In this document: positions 9,600 to 18,596 of the stretch, one piece after another
Layout of the letters: every line of letters begins with the position of its first letter
How positions within the stretch are numbered: the stretch's first letter is position 1
Source of the DNA: Desulfosporosinus fructosivorans
GTDB lineage: Bacteria; Bacillota; Desulfitobacteriia; Desulfitobacteriales; Desulfitobacteriaceae
Reading direction: 5' to 3'
Assembly (NCBI RefSeq): GCF_004766045.1
Contig: NZ_SPQQ01000001.1
Location: forward strand, 558,001 to 622,000
Length of the DNA: 64,000 nucleotides
Position numbers and translations under genes: made by a program
The notes under the pieces: generated by a model
What the model saw: the letters and a program-made list of their open reading frames with translations, nothing else
Database searches by the model: none
What the model was told of the DNA's origin: nothing

Positions 9600-10997
9600 C
9601 TACATCATTAAGAACCCAATCAGTCTCCAGAATGGAATGAGTATCACGAACACAAAAACTATAGTTAGTAAGGTTTTCATTGCTTGGAACTTGACAAAGT
9701 CTGACAACTTAACAATCCCAAAAGAGAAGAAGATCAAATATAGGACATATTCATAGGGCAAGATAATCGCGTCGATTGCTATTTGGATGAACATATACCA
9801 AGCAGCGGGGTTAATGCCAAAGCTCATAGCAATTTCAGTAAGCGGTAAGGTGAATGCCGACATAATTGCCAACGGAGTCATTAAAAAGTTTAAAGAAAAG
9901 ATCATTGAATAGACAACCCCAAAAATGAACATAACCCCTTTACCAGCGAGCATCGGAAGCATGACAGTGGCTACAACTTTTCCTAAGCCTAAGACTCCAG
10001 CAGTTGTTCCAATACCCATACAAGCGGCTGTAAATATTGCCATTCCATAATTGACATTTTTTATGTCTTCATTGGTGGCTACGTTGAATCCGGGGAAGTA
10101 GAGCAACATCGGGAAAACTACAAAACCCCAGCCCGCTTCTATCTTATGGTATTGAGTGGTTAAGAGGAAAACAAAAAGCATACCACACATAATGAGAACT
10201 TTTTTCTCATCAAAAGACATTTTCCCTAATTTTACTAATTCATCTTTGAAATATTCTTTAGCATTGATAGGTACAGCGGGTTTAAACATTTTGGTGATGA
10301 CCCAAAACATAAATGCGTAGAAAACAATAGAAATACTATTGTACATAAGGTACTGAATCCAGGTTAAATCGACTTGACCGGCTACACCTTTGCCTAGTCC
10401 TGTAAGCAAACCCCAGTTCGCGTTGAAGATGAACCATCCGGGAAGGAGCGAGGAAATGGCAGCAGCCATGGTGATGCCAGCTGTTTCTTTGCCGATTTCA
10501 AGTTCTAAGGCTTTACAAAGACCATAAGCTAAAGCTGCCAAAGGGAAAACAGTATTTCCGGGAATTAAGAGAAAGAGCGCTACCCCGGCTAAAGATAATC
10601 CCCAAATAATGCCGTTATAACTTGCCCCGGTCAGCAAAATTGAGTTATAGGCAATTCGTTTGAGCAGGTTGGTGCGTTCCATAACATTGGCCAGAAATAG
10701 TCCGCCAATGATAAACCATGGAATGTAGAGTGACCATGGGGCAAAAACAGCTGCAGCAGGTGCTTTTGCTAAAACTACATAGCCAATCGGTAATAAGATT
10801 GAAATCGCAGTCTGATTTATATTACCAAAAATAAAGGTTAGAATTGCAAAAAGTGTAATTGTTAAATACATTCTAATTTGGGGGGTAAACAGTTCATTGG
10901 TCGGAATAAGCAGAATTGCTAGTGGCAGAAGAAATGTCATTAGCATAATCACTGAATTTTTCATACTCATAGGTTGTTTTACTGTTTGAACTGACAT
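9600..10997 (-). CDS. SLC13/DASS-family anion permease
   Basis: This is an integral membrane transporter of 465 residues with about 11-13 hydrophobic segments. It resembles the divalent anion:sodium symporter / SLC13 group, which moves dicarboxylates, sulfate or similar anions. The GNTVFPLAALAYG segment and the symmetric C-terminal SLNFLMTPLAIMSAFTLPLTE fit the family's substrate-binding hairpins. The substrate cannot be read from sequence. Lying beside a LysR gene and the arylsulfotransferase cluster, it may import an organosulfate or aromatic or dicarboxylic acid (inference). An AGGAGG site precedes the ATG. Confidence 0.82.
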   Translation of the reverse strand: MSVQTVKQPMSMKNSVIMLMTFLLPLAILLIPTNELFTPQIRMYLTITLFAILTFIFGNINQTAISILLPIGYVVLAKAPAAAVFAPWSLYIPWFIIGGLFLANVMERTNLLKRIAYNSILLTGASYNGIIWGLSLAGVALFLLIPGNTVFPLAALAYGLCKALELEIGKETAGITMAAAISSLLPGWFIFNANWGLLTGLGKGVAGQVDLTWIQYLMYNSISIVFYAFMFWVITKMFKPAVPINAKEYFKDELVKLGKMSFDEKKVLIMCGMLFVFLLTTQYHKIEAGWGFVVFPMLLYFPGFNVATNEDIKNVNYGMAIFTAACMGIGTTAGVLGLGKVVATVMLPMLAGKGVMFIFGVVYSMIFSLNFLMTPLAIMSAFTLPLTEIAMSFGINPAAWYMFIQIAIDAIILPYEYVLYLIFFSFGIVKLSDFVKFQAMKTLLTIVFVFVILIPFWRLIGFLMM

Positions 10998-11463
10998 GCA
11001 TTAACCTCCTACATTTATAGAATTGTGTATTGCTATAATCAGGATGCTCCTCCCTTCCCGCGTTGAATAAAATGAACTTTTCCTTTAGATTGTGAAGGTT
11101 ATTTTAAGCACATTGTAGATTGTCTAAAGTCTTAAGACCAACAACGTTTTATTGAGCTAGGTATCAAGTATTTATTGTAGTAATAATTGTTATTTAGATA
11201 TTAGAAATACGATCCAACCTGTCGTGAACGGCGTAACATTAGACGCGCCATCGCAATAAGCGTTCTTGATGAGGCGCAAAGAGAGTAGGGAATTTGGCCT
11301 AATAGCTAATTCCCTACTCTCTTTATATTTGTTAGTAGACGCTGATAGTGGTTTACAAAGATTACTTGTGACAAGACACATGGAATCTTTGTTTGTGATA
11401 ATTATTGCAAATAAATATACTTTGAGATAGAAATCTGTCAATCATGAAACGTTGGTCGGGGAG
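10998..11463. other. Intergenic region between LysR gene and permease
   Basis: It carries one long hairpin (11278-11324). No gene or recognisable promoter is seen. Confidence 0.3.
11278..11324. terminator. Terminator downstream of the LysR gene
   Basis: Perfect 17-bp arms (11278-11294 and 11308-11324), with T/A-rich ends on both strands. Confidence 0.75.
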
Positions 11464-12381
11464 TTACAATGACAGCTTAGTCATTATATAGGTTTTATAA
11501 ATCTCAAGAAAATCTAGGCCTGCCGATGATACAGGTTGTTGCGTAGAAATAAGGTACCCGAAATCTAGGTTAAGACTATCTTTAATTGGTATCGCGACCA
11601 TTGATTTTTCGCGAAATAGGCTAAAATCCGTGAGTGTCGTAATACCAATGGCTTTACTGTGGATTATTGTCCTCAAATAGATTTCTCGACTGTTCGTTTT
11701 CACAATGATATTTAGTTTACTCAAGTCGCCAAACATGTGAGTAAGGATTTCTAAATAGGGTTCATGCTTGTAGACCACAATAGGGTGATCCTTTATCTCA
11801 GATTTCTTGAATATTATTCTCTTAGATAAGGGAGATGATTTAGCCACACAAACCATGAATTCGAAACCACGTATTTTTTCAAAAAGAACGTTGCTGTTTT
11901 TGAGGTGTTCATAGTCATAAAAATCCGGTAAATTAACAAGTCCTATATCAGTACACCCTTCAGTAAGCTTGGTTACAATCTCATTAGGTTTTTGTTCTTC
12001 GATGCAAATGTTGATATTGGGGTGCTTTTTCCGAAATAGATCTAAGATCTGAGGTAGGTAATTGCTCATGTAAGGAGTCGCTCCAAGGGTTAATTTATCG
12101 TTTGAATTTGAATTGTCAGCATTGAAATAGGGCTCCATACTACGCAGTAATACCTCGTATTTAGTTATAACCTCTTTTGCTTTTTCTACGGCGAGGATAC
12201 CTGCATCCGTCAGAGCTACTCCCTGACGACAGCGTCGAAACAAAGAAACATTTAAGTCTGCCTCGAGCTTTTGAATAGCTTGACTTAAGCCCTGCTGAGA
12301 GATGAAGAGATGCTCTGAAGAAAGTGTAATAGATTTTGTTTTAGCTATATCAACTAAATAATAGAGATGCTCTATACGCAT
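11464..12381 (-). CDS. LysR-family transcriptional regulator
   Basis: This is a 305-residue LysR regulator. The N-terminal winged helix-turn-helix (residues 1-60: YYLVDIAKTKSIT, then LSQAIQKLEADLNVSLFRR) is followed by a two-lobe effector-binding domain. It is transcribed divergently from the glutaredoxin-fusion/arylsulfotransferase genes across a 190-base gap. LysR genes usually control the divergent operon, so it is the likely regulator of that cluster (inference). GGAAGGTG precedes the start. Confidence 0.92.
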   Translation of the reverse strand: MRIEHLYYLVDIAKTKSITLSSEHLFISQQGLSQAIQKLEADLNVSLFRRCRQGVALTDAGILAVEKAKEVITKYEVLLRSMEPYFNADNSNSNDKLTLGATPYMSNYLPQILDLFRKKHPNINICIEEQKPNEIVTKLTEGCTDIGLVNLPDFYDYEHLKNSNVLFEKIRGFEFMVCVAKSSPLSKRIIFKKSEIKDHPIVVYKHEPYLEILTHMFGDLSKLNIIVKTNSREIYLRTIIHSKAIGITTLTDFSLFREKSMVAIPIKDSLNLDFGYLISTQQPVSSAGLDFLEIYKTYIMTKLSL

Positions 12382-12573
12382 GGTTAAACACCTTCCTCTA
12401 TTTACATTGTCGAGCTTTATGTATCAAAAGTTCTAGTTGTACACCATATTATAACTCTAATTGTAGAACAAATTATATAGTGCATATATAGTGCAGGCAA
12501 TAAATACTAAAAGACCACTTGAGGATTACTAAGTTTAAGCAGTAAGAGCTTTTATGGAAAAGAAGGCGGATTT
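12382..12573. promoter_or_regulatory. Divergent LysR / arylsulfotransferase control region
   Basis: This AT-rich gap contains two similar CTA(G/A)TTGTA segments (near 12431 and 12459), possible LysR half sites. A distinct -35/-10 pair is not obvious. Confidence 0.4.
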
Positions 12574-13419
12574 ATGAGTTGCGTACTCTTTACGGCTACT
12601 GGGTGTACTCGCTGTAAGATTGTGAAAAGTTTCATGGTTAACAAAGGCATTCCATTTGAAGAGAAGGACATGAAAACAGACGGCAAGGAAGACTTCAAGA
12701 AGTTTTACTCAGCTAATCGAGGCCTTATAACGCGGGGCAAAGATGGAGTGGAATTTCCGATTCTTACGGATGGGGAAGTGATTCGCCAGGGAATTGGGGC
12801 CTCGATTGCTTATCTCAGTGCTGGGAAAAGGTTAGATGGATTCTTTTGTGTCGGGACTCTTCACAAGGAGTGGGTAGATGGGATTCACCCTTGTTCCGGA
12901 AATCCTGAAAATGCTGCTGAGCTTCTTGAAGTGCTGCGATTTTTGAAAAAGAATGCGATGAAGTTGCAGGTTGAGACGACTGGCATAAATAGTGATATTC
13001 TCAAACATATCCTCGAAGAGGGGCTGGCTGATAAGGTCGTCATGAATGTTGTGGGACCGACGGTACTTTATAGTAAGATCTTAAGAAAGCCACTGGTTGA
13101 GAGTGATATCCTAAAAAGTATCCCATTAGTAGCTCAGTTTCCATGCTATCAATTTCAGACCACAATTGCTCCAATCATTCGTCAAGAAGGTGATGTTTCC
13201 GAGATCAGTTATCTGACCCCGGCGGAAATTGGTGAAACTGCTAAGCTTATAGAAGAGGGAACGGGAAGCAAGAATAATCCCTATCTAATTCGAATGTTTA
13301 GACCAGCAGAAGCAAAGGACGAGCGTTTAAAGTCGATAGAACCCCTTGTTTCGCTCTTTCCCTACAGGACCGCAGCGAGAGCTTATCAGGTGTTAACTGA
13401 GATAGAAAAGCTTTATTAA
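12574..13419 (+). CDS. Glutaredoxin fused to a radical-SAM-activase-like domain lacking the cluster cysteines
   Basis: The first 85 residues are a glutaredoxin/thioredoxin fold with a redox motif GCTRCK (Cys11, Cys14) and an FPILTDGEV cis-Pro segment. The remaining 195 residues follow the layout of NrdG/PflA-type radical SAM activases: a GNPENAAELLEVLRFL segment like the GGEP region, KLQVETTG like LDTNG, and VVMNVVGPT like MDIKGP. The CxxxCxxC motif needed for the 4Fe-4S cluster is absent. It is probably a redox protein with a non-catalytic or repurposed TIM-barrel part. It leads the cluster with two arylsulfotransferases and thioredoxin remnants, so it may keep those enzymes reduced (inference). 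Confidence 0.7.
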   Translation: MSCVLFTATGCTRCKIVKSFMVNKGIPFEEKDMKTDGKEDFKKFYSANRGLITRGKDGVEFPILTDGEVIRQGIGASIAYLSAGKRLDGFFCVGTLHKEWVDGIHPCSGNPENAAELLEVLRFLKKNAMKLQVETTGINSDILKHILEEGLADKVVMNVVGPTVLYSKILRKPLVESDILKSIPLVAQFPCYQFQTTIAPIIRQEGDVSEISYLTPAEIGETAKLIEEGTGSKNNPYLIRMFRPAEAKDERLKSIEPLVSLFPYRTAARAYQVLTEIEKLY

Positions 13420-13505
13420 AAAGAAGTGATTTGTGATTGCGGATTTCGTAAAGGAAGCTTATGGTCCGCAACGCAAATTAAATAAATGAAAAGAGGGAGA
13501 ATTTC

Positions 13506-15389
13506 ATGAGACAATATCTAGAAACTCAAAAACATTTAATTACTTTACAACATGAATCCGAGGAAAAGTTTTTATCTGAATTTAGAACAGGGAAATATAC
13601 TATAGAGAATCCATATGTAGTCAAAAACCCTTATCTAATTAACCCCCTGGCCGCAGTGATTTGTTTTAATACCGAAGAAGATGTTGCTGTAAAAGTAACG
13701 GTAAAAGGCAAAGCAGTAGAAGGGGATTTAGACCATACTTTTGCTGCCGCCAGGGAGCACGTGTTGCCTATTTATGGCTTATATGATGCCTATGTAAATA
13801 CCGTTGTTTTAACCCTAGAAGATGGTAAGACAGCCGAGGTTAAAATTGAAGTGGAAGAATTAAATATTAACAAGGCATTCTCTTGTGATACGACATATGA
13901 TTACTTTGGCAAAGATATTATGATTATATCAACGGCAACTCCTTTGATTGATTCTGCCAGAACTTGCGGTTTTGACTATGCAGGTGATTTAAGATGGGTG
14001 ATGACAGAAAAGGCAAGCTGGGATATTAAGCAATTAGCTAACGGAAGACTATTAGTATCTTCTTACCGCTCTATGCAAAAGCCATATTATACTGTTGGAC
14101 TTATGGAAATAGGCTTTTGTGGTAAAATCTACGTCGAACATAGGCTGCCGGGTGGATATCACCATGATGCAATAGAATTAGAAAACGGCAACTTATTAGC
14201 TGCAACGGATAACAATTTTGATGAATCTGTGGAAGATTATGTTGTCGAAGTTGATAGAGAAACTGGCGCAATCGTTAAGTCCTGGGATCTGCTCAAGATA
14301 TTGCCTCGAGAACAAGGTAAAGCAGGAGACTGGAATCACCATGACTGGTTCCACAATAACGCTGTTTGGTATGACTTACCCACCAATTCCATTACCATGT
14401 CCGGACGGCACCAGGATGCTGTAATTAACTTTAATTATGATACAGGCAAGTTAAACTGGATTATTGGTGACCCTGAAGGCTGGGGAGAAGAGTGGCAACA
14501 ATATTTCTTCAAAAATGTAACTAAAGGTGACTTTGACTGGCAGTACGAGCAACATGCGGCCAGAATTTTACCTAACGGCGATGTCTTCCTCTTTGATAAC
14601 GGAACCTATAGATCCAAAACCACGGAAAACAGGGTGCCGCCTGAGGATAACTTCTCTAGAGGGGTTATTTACAGAATAGATACTGACAAAATGGAAATAG
14701 AACAAGTCTGGCAGTATGGCAAAGAACGAGGAGCGGAATTCTATTCCCCTTATATCTGCAATGTGGATTACTACGGTGAAGGACATTACATGGTACACTC
14801 AGGCGGTATCTCAACTTTCAAGGGGAAGCATACCGACGAATTAGGGGCTTTGCAGATAAATAAGCATCGAGAAGAACATATCCACTTGACCTTGGAAATA
14901 ATCACTGTAGAAGTGCTCAACAATGAAGTTAAGTATGAATTAAAAGTCAAAGGCGGCAACTACTACAGAGCCAGAAGACTTGCCTTATATGATGAAAAAA
15001 CTAACTATGGGCTGGGTAAAGGTAAATTTTTAGGTGGTTTTGGAGTTAACCTTGAGTTTGGCCTGAAAGTTAAGTTTAAAGAGGCAGGTGTGGAGTTGCC
15101 GAAACAATATGCCCTCTCCTTTGTGCTTGAGGAAGATCGTTTGGCGCTGCGCGGCACATTTGCGGAAGGTTCCCAGGTCCTGCTGGAATTAAAAGGTGCG
15201 GAGGGTTCAAAGTTTTACTCAGTACCCACCGAGGTGCATGATATCACAGCCGCCTGTGTATCGTTTGAAGAACAAAAGGAAAATGATGTGCAGTACTATG
15301 TGAACAGGGAAGGTCTGTCAGGCGAATTTGATATGTATTTGAATATCGATAACCTGAAGTACGATATAAAAACATCATTAAAGCTATAA
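13506..15389 (+). CDS. Aryl-sulfate sulfotransferase (PAPS-independent, cytoplasmic type)
   Basis: This 627-residue enzyme is predicted to move a sulfuryl group from one aryl sulfate to another phenol through a sulfohistidine intermediate. The key motifs of the AssT beta-propeller are in order: HHDAIELENGN (about 219), DWFHNNAV (His about 283), SGRHQDAV (Arg about 301), and EQHAARILPNGDVFLFDNG with the candidate sulfohistidine about 350. Enterobacterial AssT is periplasmic, but no signal peptide is present here. AGAGGGAG precedes the ATG. Downstream are a second arylsulfotransferase and thioredoxin-system remnants. Confidence 0.85.
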   Translation: MRQYLETQKHLITLQHESEEKFLSEFRTGKYTIENPYVVKNPYLINPLAAVICFNTEEDVAVKVTVKGKAVEGDLDHTFAAAREHVLPIYGLYDAYVNTVVLTLEDGKTAEVKIEVEELNINKAFSCDTTYDYFGKDIMIISTATPLIDSARTCGFDYAGDLRWVMTEKASWDIKQLANGRLLVSSYRSMQKPYYTVGLMEIGFCGKIYVEHRLPGGYHHDAIELENGNLLAATDNNFDESVEDYVVEVDRETGAIVKSWDLLKILPREQGKAGDWNHHDWFHNNAVWYDLPTNSITMSGRHQDAVINFNYDTGKLNWIIGDPEGWGEEWQQYFFKNVTKGDFDWQYEQHAARILPNGDVFLFDNGTYRSKTTENRVPPEDNFSRGVIYRIDTDKMEIEQVWQYGKERGAEFYSPYICNVDYYGEGHYMVHSGGISTFKGKHTDELGALQINKHREEHIHLTLEIITVEVLNNEVKYELKVKGGNYYRARRLALYDEKTNYGLGKGKFLGGFGVNLEFGLKVKFKEAGVELPKQYALSFVLEEDRLALRGTFAEGSQVLLELKGAEGSKFYSVPTEVHDITAACVSFEEQKENDVQYYVNREGLSGEFDMYLNIDNLKYDIKTSLKL

Positions 15390-15423
15390 TACTGCTGTAT
15401 TCGTATGCCTGTATAACTGGGAA

Positions 15424-15453
15424 GTTCTACCGTGATGCATATCACGGTAGAAC
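15424..15453 (+). terminator. Hairpin between arylsulfotransferase and thioredoxin
   Basis: Perfect 13-bp arms around GCAT with no T-tract. It may stabilise the upstream mRNA 3' end or act as a partial terminator. Confidence 0.6.
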
Positions 15454-15483
15454 CTTGATGGTCTGTAAATAGGAGATTTAAAA

Positions 15484-15817
15484 ATGAAACTCAAGGTAAT
15501 TAATGCTGAACTTTTTAATAAAGCAATTTATGATAAGCATGAGGCCTGCGTTGTTACATTTACAAGGCATGATTGTCATGTATGTAAAGAAGTTGTCCCC
15601 AGGTTAGAAGAAGTTGCGGAAAAGTATCAAGGCAAATTATCAAGGCAAATTATCATTTTACGCTATGGATGTCGAGCATGATAAGGCTTTGTTTAAAAAT
15701 TTTTCCCTCAAAGGTGTTCCTCAGCTGTTGTTTTTTAAAGGCGGGGAGTTCTATGGAAAGTTAGCAGGCGATGTTGAGGAAGAGGATATGGCAGAAAAAA
15801 TTGAGGAGTTAATATAA
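15484..15817 (+). pseudogene. Thioredoxin gene frameshifted by a 13-bp tandem duplication
   Basis: The 5' frame encodes a thioredoxin start with an active site CHVCK (TFTRHDCHVCKE); the 3' part, in another frame, encodes YAMDVEHDKAL then FSLKGVPQLLFF with the cis-Pro. The break is a perfect 13-base direct repeat (15625-15637 and 15638-15650). Removing one copy restores one continuous roughly 106-codon thioredoxin reading through YQGKLSFYAMDVEHD. The protein would be the small reductant partner for the neighbouring enzymes. As read it is inactive, unless the repeat count varies in the population. Confidence 0.9.
15625..15650 (+). repeat. 13-bp tandem repeat causing the thioredoxin frameshift
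   Basis: TATCAAGGCAAAT is present twice in direct tandem, followed by a partial third copy (TATCA). The unit is not a multiple of three, so copy number switches the frame. Confidence 0.95.
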
Positions 15818-15827
15818 GAGGTGCAGG

Positions 15828-15956
15828 ATGAACAATTATGATATCGTAATCAGCGGCGGGGGACCAGCAGGCTTAACTGCTGCTATTTACGGTGCGAGGG
15901 CGAGATTAAAAACTTTAGTAATTAATAAAACAATTAAATTGTGCGATGGATCCTGA
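15828..15956 (+). pseudogene. Thioredoxin reductase, N-terminal fragment
   Basis: The 42 residues start [19 protein letters not shown], the FAD-binding GxGxxG/A signature of TrxB-type flavoproteins, and continue [13 protein letters not shown] before running into unrelated sequence and a stop. The remaining roughly 260 residues of a thioredoxin reductase, including CxxC and the NADPH site, are missing. A GAGGTGCAGG site precedes the ATG. With the broken thioredoxin it shows a dedicated Trx/TrxR pair once lay between the two arylsulfotransferase genes and has decayed. Confidence 0.85.
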
Positions 15957-16017
15957 AAGGTTTTATACTCAATTGCAAGATTGTATTGCTACATTTTAAA
16001 AGAGAGGAGTTTTTATT

Positions 16018-17508
16018 ATGGGTCAACCCACAATTCATCCTACAGGGGTCACAATTTACAATCCCGAAAAAGCCTGGAGCGGTTATACTATTATGCCAAT
16101 CATGGGGGTAGGAGCCGTTTTGATAGATATGAACGGCAATGTGGTAAAGCAGTGGAAAGATTTGCAAGGATTCCCCAACAAATTATTGCCGGGTGGTCAA
16201 GTCTTTGGACACCTCGGGGTCCGTGATACCGCTCATGGTTATCAGGATCAAACCGATCTTGTCCAAGTGGACTGGGATGGCAAAGTGGTTTGGAAATTTA
16301 ATCAAAAAGAATATATCGAAGATCCTGGCAATGAGCCACAATGGATGGCGCGGGTGCATCATGATTACCAAAGAGAAGGCAACTCCGTTGGATACTTTGT
16401 ACCGGGTATGGAATCAAAAACAGACAGTGGTAACACAATTTTGCTTTGCCATGAAACCGTATACAACAAAAAAATCTCCGATAAACGGTTGTTAGATGAC
16501 TGCTTTATCGAAGTTGATTTTGAGGGGAATATTGTTTGGGAGTGGCGAGCTAACGAACATTTTAAGGAATTTGGCTTTTCTGAGGCGGCGAAAAACGCCT
16601 TATCCAGAAATCCCAATATGCATAAGAATGGTGGGGGTATGGGTGACTGGATGCATATCAACTCCATGAGTCTCTTAGGACCTAACAAATGGTACGATGC
16701 AGGGGATGGGCGTTTCCATCCGGACAACATCATTTGGGATGCCCGTGAATCGAATATTTCTGCGATCATATCCAAGGAAACAGGAAAAGTCGTCTGGAAA
16801 ATGGGACCGGATTTTAGAGAGACCAAGGAATTAAGAAAGATCGGCCAAATCATTGGACAGCATCATGTGCACATGATTCCCAGAGGTTTGCCCGGTGAGG
16901 GTAATATCCTTATTTTCGATAATGGCGGTTGGGGTGGTTATGGAGATCCCACGAGAACGTCAAAAGATGGTAGCAAAGCGGATATTCGTGATTGTTCCAG
17001 AGTGTTAGAAATTGATCCGGTAACAATGAAGATTATTTGGGAAGTAAACGGCAAAGACTTATACCCTGGCGTAGATGTAATTGGCAACTATCGATTCTAT
17101 AGCCCATTAGTCTCTTCAGCTCAACGCCTGCCCAATGGCAATACATTGATTACCGAAGGGGTTGGAGGCAGGCTAATTGAAGTGACTAACGAAAAAGAAA
17201 TTGTTTGGGAATATCTTCAACCATTCGAAACAATAATGAATTTCGTATACAGAGCTTACAGGTATCCTTACAGTTATGTGCCGCAAATCCCAGTACCAGT
17301 AGAAATAGCTGTAGAGAAGTTAAATATCAATACTTTCCGAGTACCGGGTGCTGCAGAGGGTCAATTAAACAATGTATCAGGTGTAGAAGGATCAATGGGT
17401 TGGCCGAAGAAAGTTGAGCAATGTGTATCTACCCTAGATGAAGTAGATCCTGCTGCAACAACTAAACCTGCTGAAGAAGATGACGATGATGAATTCTCTC
17501 CATTTTAA
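16018..17508 (+). CDS. Second arylsulfotransferase-family protein
   Basis: This 496-residue beta-propeller protein belongs to the arylsulfotransferase superfamily but is only distantly related to the neighbour at 13.5 kb. Active-site-like motifs appear in order: VHHDY (about 114), DWMHINSMS (about 213), WDARESN (Arg about 243), and QHHVHMIPRGLPGEGNILIF then DNGGWGGYG (His about 282-285). A signal peptide is absent. The C-terminus is an acidic tail (EEDDDDEFSPF). AGAGGAG precedes the ATG. It probably transfers or hydrolyses aryl sulfates in the cytoplasm; the donor and acceptor are unknown. Confidence 0.8.
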   Translation: MGQPTIHPTGVTIYNPEKAWSGYTIMPIMGVGAVLIDMNGNVVKQWKDLQGFPNKLLPGGQVFGHLGVRDTAHGYQDQTDLVQVDWDGKVVWKFNQKEYIEDPGNEPQWMARVHHDYQREGNSVGYFVPGMESKTDSGNTILLCHETVYNKKISDKRLLDDCFIEVDFEGNIVWEWRANEHFKEFGFSEAAKNALSRNPNMHKNGGGMGDWMHINSMSLLGPNKWYDAGDGRFHPDNIIWDARESNISAIISKETGKVVWKMGPDFRETKELRKIGQIIGQHHVHMIPRGLPGEGNILIFDNGGWGGYGDPTRTSKDGSKADIRDCSRVLEIDPVTMKIIWEVNGKDLYPGVDVIGNYRFYSPLVSSAQRLPNGNTLITEGVGGRLIEVTNEKEIVWEYLQPFETIMNFVYRAYRYPYSYVPQIPVPVEIAVEKLNINTFRVPGAAEGQLNNVSGVEGSMGWPKKVEQCVSTLDEVDPAATTKPAEEDDDDEFSPF

Positions 17509-17591
17509 TAAAACACAACTTTTCAGTATCTGTTTGTAGGCGTTGAGCTTTAATATCAAGGGCTTTCGATTTATAAATATTCAGAGTACAC

Positions 17592-17620
17592 AAGAGATTG
17601 GGGCATTCCCCCAATCTCTT
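17592..17620 (+). terminator. Terminator after second arylsulfotransferase gene
   Basis: Perfect 12-bp arms AAGAGATTGGGG/CCCCAATCTCTT around CATTC. Confidence 0.8.
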
Positions 17621-17706
17621 AATGCAATTATGTCTCAGAATCGAATAAATCCAAAACGCATGCTGGAACGCACAGGTCACAACTCGTGTATTGGAGTGAA
17701 ATCGAA

Positions 17707-18510
17707 TTGGAAAAACTTATAGTTTTAGGAACTGGTCATGCCTTTGTGACAAAATGCTACAACACCTGTTTTGCAATAACTAAGGGGAAGGAATACATTT
17801 TGGTGGATGCTGGGGGTGGCAATGGGATTCTTGGAGTTCTGGAAAAAGCTCAGATTCCCTTTGCTGGTATACATAATGCCTTCGTTACACATCGGCATAC
17901 AGACCATTTATTGGGTATGGTATGGGTTATACGTAGTATAGCATCCCTAATGCTTACAGAACGATATGATGGCAACTTAAATATTTACTGCCATAGAGAG
18001 CTAGTTGATAATATACTATCGGTTACTGATGCGACACTGGATAAGGTAATTACAGATTTAATCGGAAGGAGAATCATCTTAGTTCCTGTAGCAGATGGAC
18101 AGAAGGAAATCCTAGCCGGGTACGAGTTTACATTTTTTGATATTCATTCAAAGAAGGAAAAACAATTTGGCTTTACTACTAAGTTAAATAACGGCAAAAC
18201 TCTCACCTTTCTGGGAGATGAACCTTATAATTCGTTATGCGAGGAATACGTAGAAAATAGTGACTGGTTATTAAGTGAGGCATTTTGTCTTTATAGTGAG
18301 CGTGAAATCTTCAAACCCTATGAAAAAAACCACAGCACTGTAAAAGAAGCCTGTGAACTCGCCACACGATTGAACGTTGATAACCTCGTTTTGTGGCATA
18401 CTGAGGACAAAAATATTGAACACCGCAAGCAGCTATATTCTGATGAGGGGGAAATGTATTATAAAGGGAATATTTTTGTACCGAATGACTTAGAAGTCAT
18501 TGAACTGTAA
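17707..18510 (+). CDS. Beta-lactamase-fold metal-dependent hydrolase (RNase Z-like)
   Basis: This is an MBL-fold protein of about 267 residues with THRHTDHLLGM (the HxHxDH metal motif), FLGDEPY (metal aspartate), KNHSTVKEA and a late LWHTED histidine, the layout seen in ribonuclease Z and arylsulfatase-like MBL enzymes. The frame is open from GTG 17686, but TTG 17707 has a GGAGTG site 8 bases upstream and gives MEKLIVLGTG, the usual family start, so I prefer it. After two arylsulfotransferases an arylsulfatase role is attractive, but this is inference. Confidence 0.8.
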   Translation: MEKLIVLGTGHAFVTKCYNTCFAITKGKEYILVDAGGGNGILGVLEKAQIPFAGIHNAFVTHRHTDHLLGMVWVIRSIASLMLTERYDGNLNIYCHRELVDNILSVTDATLDKVITDLIGRRIILVPVADGQKEILAGYEFTFFDIHSKKEKQFGFTTKLNNGKTLTFLGDEPYNSLCEEYVENSDWLLSEAFCLYSEREIFKPYEKNHSTVKEACELATRLNVDNLVLWHTEDKNIEHRKQLYSDEGEMYYKGNIFVPNDLEVIEL

Positions 18511-18596
18511 GTCGTTCGTTTTACACGATAGCTACCAATTTTTAGACCAAAGTAAAATCAGATCGCCAAAACAGGAAGGAAATTTACTAGAGGAGT

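Noticed and set aside
15614..15817. Separate 67-codon protein in the thioredoxin region
   Set aside because: It is the frameshifted 3' half of the thioredoxin gene; the apparent start is inside the 5' half read in another frame.
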